Shown here piece by piece: positions 11,401 to 19,007 of a stretch of DNA of 23,232 bases. Where the stretch lies: positions 83,000,990 to 83,024,221 of the forward strand of contig CM044499.1 in assembly GCA_024364805.1 (NCBI GenBank). Direction: 5' to 3'. Position 1 is the first letter of the stretch. Each line of letters begins with the position of its first letter. The notes below the pieces were generated by a model. That model did no database searches. It worked only from the letters and a program-made list of their open reading frames with translations, and was not told where the DNA came from. Origin of the DNA: Euprymna scolopes (lineage: Eukaryota > Mollusca > Cephalopoda > Sepiida > Sepiolidae). The position numbers and the translations under genes are program-made.

Positions 11401-14400
11401 ATAAATGAGGTGAAATGCATTAACTGCAAAGATCACCCGGTCTTCTCTCAAATATGTAAAACATAAAAAGAAAAAGAAATAAAGGAAGTAAAGTACAATA
11501 AGAACATAACATTCTCAGAAACCAGAAAAATAGTTGAGACGTACTTGAAAGACAACACATATGCTGAGACAACAACAAAGACAACTAAACCATGCCAACA
11601 TAATGAAATACGTGATCAATATAAGGAATTGATAAACAGACTGATTACATTAAATATTAAAGAATGGCCAGAATTTCAAAATAGCCTAAAAGAAAAATAC
11701 TCAAATCTGGAAACAAAACAATAGAAAAAATAAATCCATTAAAAGAAAGAAAAATTTCATCTACAACAGAAACATTTAAAAAAAATACCACAGAAACCAA
11801 CAAAACAACCATCAGAAATTAATAAAAATGTAAGCAATGATAAAACAAAAAATAAAGAACGCTCCAAAAAAGAAAATCAAACAATAGACACAAATTCTAG
11901 AAAAAATGGAAACCGAAAACACCCTAGATAAAAAAGAAAACAAACACAAGTAATCAAGATGGAAAAAATGAACAAGAAGCCAAAACAGCAACATCCCAAG
12001 TAAGACCCAGATCAATACCCAGATTCAAACAAAAAAAAAAGAAGAAAAAACTCACACTTCACAAAAGACACTAACTCTGACAAAAGATAAACCCTCTACT
12101 TCTAAAGAGATTGAAATAGAGGAAAATTAAATAACCTCATGGATAAAAATAAAACACAATAAATTATCCAATGGAATTGTCGTGGAATAAGATCTAATTA
12201 TAACGAACTTCTTATACTCATTTCACTCTTCAACCCAGCCATTGTCTGCTTATAAGAAACCTTCCCACAAAACAATAGCAACTTCAAAACACCAAACTAT
12301 GAACAATACAACTATTTCCATAACACAAGCTTTCATGCTAATGGAGGCACCTCAATTCTTGTAAGGAATGACATACCTCAAAGCAATTTCTCTGTCAAAA
12401 CAAATCTCCAAGCAATTACAACTCAAGTCACATAACACAAAACAATCACAATCTGCTCAATATACCTCACCCCGCATGAATCAATAAATGGAAATGAACT
12501 AGAAAGTTTAATAAAACAACTACCTTCACCGTTCATATTCCTAGAAGATTTTAACCATCACAGTACGCTATGGGGATATAGTCACAAACTCAAAAGGAAA
12601 TAAAATTGAACAATTAACAAAAATGATTATACATAGGGCACCTACCAAAAACCCATGTGGAAGTGATCACTACCCTATTATAATCAATTACAATAATTCC
12701 ATCCAAAACCGCATCCCCAGATGGAACACAAAGCCAACTGGGCCAAATTCAAAGAATTTTGTTTAACAGAACATCAAATCCAAACAATGGAAGAATTCAC
12801 TGAAGTTCTCATAACAATAGTCAAAGAATGCATACCCGAAAATTCTCTGGAAAAAAAAAAAAACCCTGGTTCAATCCAGAATGTAAAATGGCTATCAGAC
12901 AGAGAAAGGCAACTTTAAGAAAATTTAAAAAACAACTTAATAGAATACAAAAACCAAAGAGCTAAAACTCAAAAAACAATTAAAGGAGACAAAAGAATCT
13001 GCTGGCAACTATTTGTCAACTTCAACACCACCACCAAATCCAAAACCATCTGGAAAAGATTAGGAAAATATCTGGAAAATATGATCCTCACCCAATCAAA
13101 CATCTCACAAAAAAACAGAAAATAACCAAAAAAAATAGATATTGCCAACACACTAACTAAAAGCCTTTGCCAAAAATTCATCATCAAAACACTACAATAA
13201 ACAATTTCAAATATTTAAGAAACATGAAGAAAAGTACAAAATAAACTTTAATTCCCAAAACCAAGAGCCTTAAAATGAAATCTTCTCACTCAATGAACTA
13301 GAAACCGCCATAGAAAAATCCCATAACTCGGCTGTAAGATCAAATGAAGTGTACTACAGTTTCCTTAAAGAAATTCTGCCCAAATCATTAAAACTCCTCA
13401 AAATTTATAATAAGATATGGGAAACAAAAGATTTCATAAGTTCATGGAAACAAGCAACAGTAATACCAATACCCAAATTGGGAAAAGATACATCAAGCCC
13501 AGAAAACTACAGACCAATAGATCTCACAAGCTTCCTATGCAAAACATTTAAAAGGATAATCAACTACCATCTCATATGGTATTTAGATAATAACAAAATA
13601 ATTTCAAAAACTCAGTGTGGATACCAAAAAAATCAAGAATGTATAGACCACATCACTAACCTTGAAAATTACATTAGAGAAGCTTTCATTAATAAGGAAC
13701 ATGTAACATCTGTTTTTATCGATCTTGAGAAAGGATACAAAACTACTTCGAAACACGGCATCATAAAAGATCTCCACAACATTGGACTAAGAGATAGACT
13801 ACCTGAATTCATAAAAAAAAATTCCTACCAGATAGATCTTTCCAAGTTTGTATAGACTCTACTTTATCAGACCCACAGAACCAAGAAGGAGTGCCCCAAA
13901 GCAATATATTGTTAACAACTGTCTTTAACATCAAAATCAACAATATTATAAAAGAACTCTCTCCTTATACGTAGATAACTGCTCAATCAGCTACAGATTA
14001 AAATGCATTCACACTATCAAAAGAAAATTGCAACTTATCACAAATAAAATTAATAAATGGGCAACAAAAAATGGTCTCAAATTTTCCAAAACTAAAACAA
14101 AATGCATCCATTTCTGTAACCAACGCAAACTCCACCCTGACCCAACCTTACAGATTGAAGGTGAAAAAATTCCATTTGTAAACGAACACAAGCACCTAGG
14201 AATCATTTTTGACAAAAAATTAAACTTCATTCCACATATCAATTACATTAAAACCAAATGCAATAAAACACTAAAATACAGATTGGGGAGCTGAGAAGAA
14301 CACACTACTCAAACTATATAGAGCACTAATCAGATAAAAATAGACTATGGCAGTTTTATATATCAATCCACCAGAAAGTCATATCTAAAAACCCTTAACA

Positions 14401-15890
14401 TAATATGCCACTCCAGGCTAAGACTAGCACTAGGAGCGTTTCAAACCTCCCCTGTAGAAAGCCTATATGCAGAAGTGCATGAAACCCCTCCAATGCTTAG
14501 AAACCAAAACCTTGGTCTAAAATACTACACAAAACTAACAGCCAACCCCCAAAAACTCAGCACATAATAACATCTTAAACCCAAATCGTAAATGCCTTTT
14601 CGACTAAAAAGAAAATACAATCAAAACTTTTGAACTTAGAATAAAACTGATCTCCAAAGAAGCAAATCTATCCATAACCAAAATCCATAAAACTGTCCTA
14701 TCCAAAACTCCTCTCTGAAAAATTGTAACCCTTAACATCGATCTAAGTTCAAGTAAACATGAAAAGAAACATACCCATCCAATAACTTACCATGATAATC
14801 TCAATAAAATCAAAGAAAAGTATTCAAACCACACACATATCTATATAGATAGGTCTAAACAAAATGCAACAATACTCAACAGATCAACCAAAAAACAAAC
14901 AAACCTCCCAAAAGAAACATCAATTTTTAGTGCCAAAATACTTGGTACTTGTACAGTTTAGTCAAGACATTAAAAAATGAAAATATCGAAAAAAAAAGTT
15001 TAAATTGTATGTATCCGTTATAGAACGAAGTTCTCCGGCAAACAATTTCACTTAATTTTATCAAGTAGCTTTTTTTTTTACAGCGGAAAACATGTTTTTA
15101 TGAGAACGCGTTGAAGGCGGTCATTTTGGATTTATAAAAAAATTGTTTGAATTTTAGAAATAACAAAGGGAGATAACTCCAGTTAAAGCGCTCACACCCC
15201 TTCCCATCTTTAATACTAGCTGAATAGAACATTTTGCTCGGTATCATAACAAATTGTTTTTTTGCTGTAAAAAAAAAAAAACTACTTGATGAAATTAAGT
15301 GAAATTTTTTTCAGAGAACTTCGTTCCATAACAGATGCATACAATTTAAACTTTTTTCAATATTTTCATTTTTTAATGTCTTGACTAAACTGTACAAGTA
15401 TCAAATACATATTTACAGAAGATAAATGAATACTTATTTACAGAAGATAAATGAATACTTATTTACAGAAGATAAATGAATACTTATTCATAGAAGATAA
15501 ATGAATACTTATTCATAGAAGATAAATGAATACTTATTTATAGAAGATAAATGAATACTTATTTATAGAAGATAAATGAATACTTATTTACAGAAGATAA
15601 ATGAATACTAACAAGGGAAACATTTATTTTGAAACATGACTAGTTCTATTACAGAAAAATGTTTGCGCTAAAATGATATTTCATGTCATGTCATTTCTTA
15701 TATTAGATTTTAGATTAAATAAAGATGCTTCAATTAATATATCTGTAAAATGAAAAGAAGAATTGTTAAAGAATTGTAATGATATTCAAGTTACCTGTAA
15801 ATCTTTGTTTTCGTCTTCCAAGATTTTGACTTTTCTTTGTAAAAGTAACTGCTTAGCAAACAGTTCTTCTATTTTTTCTTCAAGTTGTGC
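2298..15890 (-). CDS. Coiled-coil protein gene, five internal exons (partial; introns included in span)
   Basis: Five minus-strand exons at 15795-15890, 9752-9841, 4488-4590, 3901-4082 and 2298-2408 join into 582 nt (194 codons) with no stop. Every junction has AG acceptors and GT donors. All introns are phase 0 except the one between 4488 and 4082, where the single G and the two bases AG rebuild one GAG codon. The product is rich in Lys, Glu, Gln and Leu with almost no Pro or Gly (for example KVKILEDENKDLQ, SLVKELEEKTQ, ASAELEKAQHNARQLEEML), as expected of a long alpha-helical coiled coil such as a golgin, motor tail, tether or centrosomal rod. I see no catalytic domain, signal peptide or membrane segment, and I do not recognise the family. 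Start and stop lie outside the visible exons. Introns are about 0.4 to 6 kb and carry most of the repeats described here. Confidence 0.8.
2999..3060. repeat. (TGA)n microsatellite, two tracts
   Basis: Two runs of tgatga at about 3001-3019 and 3045-3060 are separated by about 25 bases of other sequence. They lie in the intron between exons 3901-4082 and 2298-2408. Confidence 0.9.
3290..3445 (+). other. GC-rich island with a 50-codon open frame, origin unknown
   Basis: This stretch is far richer in G and C than the surrounding intron. On plus it is open from just after a TAA at 3290-3292 to a TAG at 3443-3445, and reads VGTLTGTTTPGQSEPG, then FTLPKARKLGPHHRIQF. The composition suggests a fragment of an inserted coding sequence or repeat. 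I do not recognise it and see no splice sites or start codon. Confidence 0.35.
3785..3814. repeat. 15-bp direct duplication
   Basis: The 15-mer 'aaatttttaaaggtc' occurs twice in immediate succession, about 90 bases downstream (in transcript sense) of the donor of exon 3901-4082. Confidence 0.85.
3901..4082 (-). CDS. Coiled-coil gene exon (fourth)
   Basis: This 182-nt exon is entered in phase 2 and ends in phase 0. The acceptor is tttttttacag and the donor CAG|gtaagt. The peptide includes KDKLLVRNAELSQHLQSLQQ, then SQQLEKLEHEQELKEKNNQ, and ends SLNQCKQQ. A second AG two bases inside the exon could act as an alternative acceptor, but only the first preserves the frame with the upstream exon. 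The intron upstream is only about 405 bp, the shortest in the window. Confidence 0.85.
4488..4590 (-). CDS. Coiled-coil gene exon (third)
   Basis: This 103-nt exon starts in phase 0 after acceptor ttgttttcag and ends in phase 1 at GAGG|gtaaat. The peptide begins FKKVEEQLTTSLNQF and ends RVKDLQICTE. The last single G pairs with the AG that opens the next exon to give Glu. The central MEVDGSQ may be a short break in the helix. Confidence 0.82.
4591..6000. other. Intron sequence without recognised genes
   Basis: The stretch is AT-rich and includes a short (TG)n run at 4790-4806. Two plus-strand frames at 5133-5354 and 5718-5966 have low-complexity, Phe/Ser-rich translations with no family signature. 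I treat them as chance. Confidence 0.5.
6007..6090 (+). mobile_element. Head fragment of the 'ctagcagg' dispersed repeat family
   Basis: The sequence 'actagcagggcctgtgtatt' followed by 'gatgttgcccagtggaa' matches the head of copy A at 397-432. Only about 80 bases resemble the family. It does not continue into the 42-bp minisatellite. Confidence 0.5.
6110..6310. other. Degenerate 'cactgg/tggc'-rich stretch
   Basis: This 200-base stretch has repeated short words (actggtg, tggcag, cactgg) at irregular spacing and is less AT-rich than its surroundings. It separates the repeat head from the mariner. No clear unit length was found. Confidence 0.3.
6345..7165 (+). mobile_element. mariner transposon, broken, left end missing
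   Basis: The right terminal inverted repeat is present (rc ttaggttggtgcaaaa, ending at 7165) followed by TA. It matches the terminus I remember for Hsmar1-type mariners. The matching left repeat is not found upstream, so the 5' end is lost or replaced. Inside is a degraded transposase of the cecropia/Hsmar1 type. The body of the element is continuous except for small indels in the transposase. Confidence 0.85.
6368..7087 (+). pseudogene. mariner transposase pseudogene
   Basis: Pieces in different frames match mariner transposase in order: VNYSTVIRHLKQIGKS (6371 onward), KVGKWVPHELNDNKKNRRFE, FVMCDEKWILY, KEPILVHDNTRLYVAQ, TDYHFFKHLDNFL, and INKLVSHWQECVDSNNSYFD at the end. The three catalytic Asp codons of the D,D34D triad are still present (6543-6545, 6798-6800, 6899-6901). 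The spacing of the last two is 4 nt short of the expected 105, so a small deletion shifts the frame there. At least two other frame changes break the gene. The N-terminal DNA-binding half is mostly missing. This is a plain DNA transposon relic and not a SETMAR-like host fusion. Confidence 0.85.
7168..7456. repeat. Tandem repeat, unit 51-53 bp, five copies
   Basis: The landmark 't(a/g)ttagt(a/g)tt' begins at 7171, 7252, 7303, 7356 and 7407. Units carry 'atctg(c/t)acc', 'ccacca' and 'cactggctgg'. The first interval is longer (81 bp) because it holds a 29-base segment shared with 10554-10582. The array starts immediately after the mariner right terminus and its TA. Confidence 0.8.
7181..7203. 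repeat. Perfect 9-bp inverted repeat with 5-base loop
   Basis: gtgacctgc is followed by accca and then gcaggtcac, a perfect 9-bp stem. It is made from the first unit of the 52-bp array. No adjacent T-run or gene suggests a terminator role. Confidence 0.8.
7457..8300. other. Stretch without a recognised gene
   Basis: The sequence is AT-rich to mixed. A poly-C run near 8053-8061 and a short G-rich patch near 8126-8141 are visible. Short frames on both strands give no recognisable family. Confidence 0.4.
8303..8510. repeat. Imperfect repeat with 'taaccctaa(t/g)ttcaag' motif, about three units
   Basis: Related blocks begin near 8304, 8415 and 8475. Each has 'taacc(c/t)taa', then 'tt(c/g)a(a/g)', then a C-rich segment ending in 'ccc'. 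The last unit runs into a long poly-C tract near 8497-8506. Strand asymmetry (few G on plus) extends across the block. Confidence 0.45.
9110..9615 (-). pseudogene. C-terminal relic of a non-LTR retrotransposon ORF2
   Basis: The stretch is less AT-rich than the introns. On minus it translates in pieces resembling the region after the RT domain of RTE/CR1-like ORF2 proteins: TKVWIYQVLV near the right end, AADLKK, WHHFVSNIQIWMQC, KRRLCWFSHAITRM and KDAWEAGD. These recall the family pattern of a 'YQA.VL..LLYG.ETW' type block, then 'KRQLRWAGHV.RM'. Several stops and shifts separate the pieces. No catalytic RT motif is within the fragment. The exact clade is uncertain. Confidence 0.6.
9752..9841 (-). 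CDS. Coiled-coil gene exon (second)
   Basis: This 90-nt, 30-codon exon is phase 0 at both ends, with acceptor tttttgctag and donor AAG|gtaaaa. The peptide starts IQHTEKEKKCESLVKELEEK and continues TQSHTELEAK. It is highly charged and helix-prone, and continuous in style with its neighbours. The intron before it is about 6 kb and holds the assembly gap, the long LINE and the foldback MITE. Confidence 0.82.
10259..10358. other. Assembly gap (100 N)
   Basis: There are exactly 100 N, the usual placeholder for a gap of unknown size. It begins right after a poly-T run and lies in the intron between exons 15795-15890 and 9752-9841, so an undetected exon in the gap is possible. Confidence 0.99.
10359..10700. 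other. Possible LINE 5' leader
   Basis: This sequence between the N gap and the LINE ORF1 start is moderately GC and holds no gene. It contains a 29-base segment (10554-10582) also found at 7208-7236. Position suggests the 5' untranslated region of the LINE, but the 5' boundary may lie in the gap. Confidence 0.35.
10705..12130 (+). pseudogene. LINE ORF1 (gag-like) pseudogene
   Basis: The frame starts with ATG at 10705 and is open to 10956 (MAEKKYTFPSKPLKNHSSDS, then a basic region RSKTRKTIYRQRKLPK). Beyond that, broken frames keep the ORF1 pattern of Jockey/I elements: TKGVI, EEIKTELENK, a degraded first zinc knuckle after 'PLRCFQ' near 11298, and a better preserved second knuckle EVKCINCKDHPVFSQICK at 11407-11460. 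Then KEKEIKEVKYNKNITFSE follows, with only the zinc spacing C-x2-C-x2-H-x6-C still readable. The protein would bind the LINE RNA. Many stops are present. Confidence 0.75.
12150..14945 (+). pseudogene. LINE ORF2 pseudogene: endonuclease, reverse transcriptase, partial RNase H
   Basis: Endonuclease motifs are QWNCRG (12169 onward), FLEDFNHHSTLWG (the GDFN.H..WG motif with Gly changed to Glu, 12538-12576) and GSDHYP near 12659. RT is readable at 13349-13855: VIPIPKLGKD, NYRPIDLTSFLCKTF, QCGYQKNQ, and FIDLEKGY, which carries the first catalytic Asp. QEGVPQSNIL follows near 13880. The catalytic box reads YVDN at 13968-13979 where active enzymes have YVDD or YADD. KHLGIIFDKKLNF (14191 onward) and DYGSFIYQS, then LGAFQTSPVESLYAEVHE, mark the post-RT part. 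An RNase H start (HIYIDRSKQN for the usual IYTDGSK) is near 14837. The copy is dead. Confidence 0.85.
14948..15398. mobile_element. Foldback MITE with long terminal inverted repeats, TA-flanked
   Basis: The arms at 14948-15084 and 15264-15398 are inverted copies, by eye about 90% identical over about 135 bp, and begin cttgtacagtttagtcaaga. TA flanks both ends (14946-14947 and 15399-15400), fitting a Tc1/mariner-type target duplication. The 179-bp centre contains 'acaaagggagataactcc', a motif I recall as frequent in molluscan repeats. No transposase is encoded. The element abuts the LINE at its left edge, which implies insertion into or recombination at the LINE. A solo arm is at 2128-2250. 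Confidence 0.85.
15411..15610. repeat. 25-bp minisatellite, eight copies
   Basis: Eight consecutive copies of a 25-bp unit carry the invariant core 'gaagataaatgaatact'. The variable junction before the core runs tttaca for units 1-3, ttcata for 4-5, tttata for 6-7 and tttaca for 8. There are no unique spacers, so it is not a CRISPR array. It lies in the intron just downstream (in transcript sense) of exon 15795-15890. Confidence 0.95.
15795..15890 (-). CDS. Coiled-coil gene exon (first of the five in transcript order)
   Basis: This 96-nt, 32-codon exon is phase 0 at both ends. The acceptor context is a T-rich tract ending in ctttaag and the donor is CAG|gtaact. It begins AQLEEKIEELFAKQ and ends KVKILEDENKDLQ, with leucines and isoleucines at heptad-like spacing. 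The 25-bp minisatellite and the foldback MITE lie a few hundred bases downstream in the following intron. Confidence 0.8.
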
Positions 15891-17500
15891 CTTAAAGCAG
15901 AAAAATTACTTATAAGAATCATAATAGGAAATAAATTTAAAGAAACAGGTAAATATATTTTTGCCAGGCAACATTTTGCATGTAAATATTTATGCGACTG
16001 AAATAGAAAATTAACTATAGTGATACTTGTAGATAGACTTTATCAATGTTCTTTCGATTTTGTTTGATTTCAACACTAAAATTCATCTTTATTTTCTTTT
16101 CCTAGAAAGCATTTGTGAGTTACCCCTGCTTTATAAATGTCAATTTTCTAAGTGAGATCTACCCTTTTTTCCTTGTTCAATATTTCACATCACTTATTAG
16201 GTTTTAAAAAAACTATGTAGAATTCATGCTAATAAAAAAAGTTAGAGGTGTTACATTTGGTTTTAATATTGGATATGAAAATACCAGCAAAAAATATTAA
16301 TGCATATATAATTCAAATTTGGCATGAAGTATCCTTGAAATGTTGTATACATTTACTGCTAATATTAAAAACAAACATATATATATATTCAACATTCTTC
16401 CACTAATACTACTACCAGTACTAATAAATACTTACGGGTCAAAATTCTACTAAATTTGGCACAAGTCAAAGGGTCAACCTTATAATGCTACTAATAATGT
16501 TTTGAACTTCAAAACTACAGGTTAGAATTGCACCAAATTAAGAGATCTTGTAATACTACTACTATTACTACTCATAATAATATCATTATTGATAATAGTA
16601 ATGAAAAGATTAATAATAATGTTATTGATAATAGTAATACTGAGAAAAAATCCTATATATAATAATTTGATTGCAGAAACTCTCCTTTGGATCAAATTAC
16701 CGTAGGTTTGGAATAACAGAAACCACATATAAATTTATTATGTCTAATCTATTACCCAACATTTTATGTAACTTTCGCATACAGTTTCAAACACATTTAT
16801 TCGTTATAATAAAATCTTACATTACATCCTATGAGTACCATCATCATGAACGACAACATATTCAGACGAAGTAGTTCATATTTTTCCCTCTACTCCAAAA
16901 AGTACTCCCACCACCCCCAGTGAAGACCAGGTAAAAATATACACATTATAGATATATTGCCCTGACACCCTTATTAACTGCATCAATCACTGATAAACAT
17001 GCTACTACCTTTACACTTCCCTATTCGAAAATAATGATTTCTCCCACCTAGATTCCGGGTATTCTCATTGGTTGAAAATGTAAAAATTTGCCATTCATAC
17101 TAAAAAATGTAAAAATTTGCTAAAGACAAACACTTAACATCTTCACCAACATAAACTCTACTTCTACACGAATTGATATTTTTCTGAATATTAAACCAAA
17201 TAAAAATACTCCAGATTTCTCAATAATCATAACTTTTCGTAGTTACACCTTCACATTTAACTACACACCCAATATCACCACACATTGTTTGAAAAAAATA
17301 TACTTTCCTTTCGTCACATTTTCGAGAGCTTAATGATGAATGTTTACATTACCTTACCATAACATTTATTTTTTCTTTATCAAAAAGTATTCATAATGAC
17401 ATTTAAGAAATAAGTTGCCAAATCTTCTTTCTTAAATGTTTCCATCTATCAAAAATACCGTTGGTTCGTTGGTTTTAGAGTTGTAAGCATCCTAGATTAT
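15891..17500. other. Intron sequence without recognised genes
   Basis: The stretch is AT-rich, with a trinucleotide-rich (act/aat) region at about 16550-16640 and a short (at)n at about 16377-16388. The near-duplicate words 'aaaatgtaaaaatttgc' occur at about 17077 and 17104. Short frames on both strands look like chance. Confidence 0.5.
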
Positions 17501-17513
17501 AAGAAATTAGTAG

Positions 17514-17634
17514 ACGAGACGAGCATTTTTTTTGTCATGTTTGGTTTCAGCATTCTAAACTCTGAGATAAACGATTCTTAGTCAGCGAGACAAACTTTCT
17601 TTTTTTAATGTTTGGTTTCAGCATTATGACATGA
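17514..17634. repeat. Diverged 71-bp tandem duplication
   Basis: The 18-mer 'atgtttggtttcagcatt' occurs at 17537 and 17608, each preceded by a T-rich run and a 'gagac' word. This makes a two-unit repeat of 71 bp. Confidence 0.7.
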
Positions 17635-17659
17635 AAATTTGAACAAAATCTCTTCCCAC

Positions 17660-17850
17660 TCACAGGATAGGATGTCTATTCCGAAAGCCATTATTAATAT
17701 GGGGATGTTGCAGGTGACTAGAGGAGGTGAGGGAGGGGTTCCGAAAACCGTTCTTAATATGATGAGGTTAGAGGTGTCTGTTCTGAAAGAGCTTGGGGGT
17801 TTAGTGGCAGCAACAACAACAGTACTTTACTGTTTTAACAAGTGAGGAGG
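17660..17850 (-). mobile_element. HINE-like element, partial copy C
   Basis: Three 42-bp minisatellite units (landmarks at 17678, 17738 and 17780, the first interval enlarged by 18 bp) are followed by 'gcaacaacaacagtacttta', the same order as in copy B. The 'ctagcagg' head is missing. The stretch then meets G-rich sequence at 17845-17890. Confidence 0.6.
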
Positions 17851-17879
17851 GGGGGCTGATTGATTATAGAGCATTGAGG

Positions 17880-18430
17880 GGGGGGGGATTTTTTACGTTA
17901 GATCCACCTACACACTTTCTTTTAAAATAACTTTTACAAGTTTTCCGCTGATTAGGAAAATCTGATTTATATTTGCCGGATACAAGTAGTTTTCCCTTAT
18001 ATAAAGCCTGTATTATGCACTTTATATCACTAGCCGCCAGATTAGGATGCACAAGCAAGGATCAAATCTAATTATATCCGACCAACACTGCCACCTCCTA
18101 ACTTCTTTGTTGGTTCACAGTATTTACATGTGAGGATCTTGACAACGACTATCAAGGTTAAATTTGTGGCAAATATTTTGACTGTCACCCACACTACCAA
18201 AATGGGGTGTCTATTTTGAAAGCTGTTCTTAACAATGAAATGTTGCCGGTGACCATTCCGAAAGCCGTTCTTAACATGAGAAGATTGGGGGTGTCTATTC
18301 CGAAAACCTTTCTTAACATGAGGAGGTTGGTTGTTGGGCAACAACAACAACCATACTTTAAATTTTTTTATGAGAGGAAAAGGGCATGCTTCTAGCAGGT
18401 AACATCGGTTAACAGGTCTTGCTAGTATAT
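17880..18430 (-). mobile_element. HINE-like element, copy B
   Basis: Read on minus from 18430, it shows the head (actagcaagacctgttaacc), then a ttgttgttgttg tract, three 42-bp units (18206-18331), a spacer with 'accccattttgg', and one unit of the about 240-bp repeat (18080 down to about 17890). The blocks match copy A in the same order. This is an inverted copy of the element at 395-1300. Confidence 0.65.
18206..18331 (+). repeat. 42-bp minisatellite inside copy B, three units
   Basis: Landmarks attttg/attccg at 18213, 18255 and 18297 are exactly 42 bp apart. Units read 'ggtgtctattccgaaa(g/a)cc' then 'ttcttaacatgagga'. Confidence 0.8.
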
Positions 18431-18439
18431 CATATTACT

Positions 18440-18600
18440 GATAACAATATTTATAATGATATTAACTAAACAGAGGTACAAGTAATACTAATAACATTAA
18501 GAAAATAAAACAACACTAAAGATAATGTTAAGAAATGAAACAACAATGATAACAATAAGAATAACAATAAGAAACTAAAATGGTAACAGAACAAAAAAGA
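18440..18600. repeat. aac/aat/aag-rich simple sequence
   Basis: A purine- and A-rich stretch with irregular 'aataac', 'aacaat' and 'aagaa' words, which is degenerate microsatellite sequence. Confidence 0.5.
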
Positions 18601-18619
18601 ATGGGTTGAATAAAAGTTT

Positions 18620-18990
18620 CAAATGAAAATGGTGCAATTGTGCTCTAAACAGAAACATTCACCTCGAATGTGCCCCTGTCATATCAAAGAACCATATGTT
18701 GATTTTATGGCAGGTTTTTCAGCTTGTGTAGTAATAAAATTTCTCAAATACATTTGCAATGATAAGCTGTGTAAGGTGTTAACTTTGGCCAAAATAGCCT
18801 GTTTTTTCTTTCATCGGATTATTTCGATTATCAATTATTATCGAAGACGTTCTGATATAAAACCAATCTAAGAATATTGCCAAGCACATAAAGTACCTTC
18901 GTGTGAAAGTTCATAAAAATCGGCCCAGCCGTTTTGGAGTCCATAGGAAACAAACTCACAGACACAATCCCTTTTATATAATAGTAGAGA
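18620..18990 (+). mobile_element. 3' tail of an RTE-like or related non-LTR/SINE element
   Basis: Near the end is 'aaaaatcggcccagccgttt' then 'tggagtccatagg', 'aaacaaactcacagacac' and 'cccttttatataatagtagag'. This type of conserved tail ends many RTE-like and SINE copies in invertebrates (from memory). Upstream sequence to about 18620 is less AT-rich and may belong to the same insertion. No ORF of the element is left. Confidence 0.4.
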
Positions 18991-19007
18991 TACATATATA
19001 TACATTA

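Larger units (their letters stand above)
10700..14945 (+). mobile_element. Jockey/I-type LINE, long but decayed, 3' end missing
   Basis: In order on plus there is a gag-like ORF1 with zinc-knuckle remnants (10705 to about 12130), an ORF2 with AP endonuclease (about 12169-12700), reverse transcriptase (about 13349-14290), the post-RT domain, and the first part of an RNase H domain (about 14830-14945). RNase H after RT suggests the I group (I/Nimb) more than classical Jockey. Dozens of stops and shifts show that it is old. The sequence stops at the left edge of the foldback MITE and does not resume after it. The 5' flank (10359-10700) may be its untranslated leader. Confidence 0.85.

Noticed and set aside
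15411-15610. Regular repeats resembling a CRISPR array
   Set aside because: The units are head-to-tail with no unique spacers, and the context is an animal intron.
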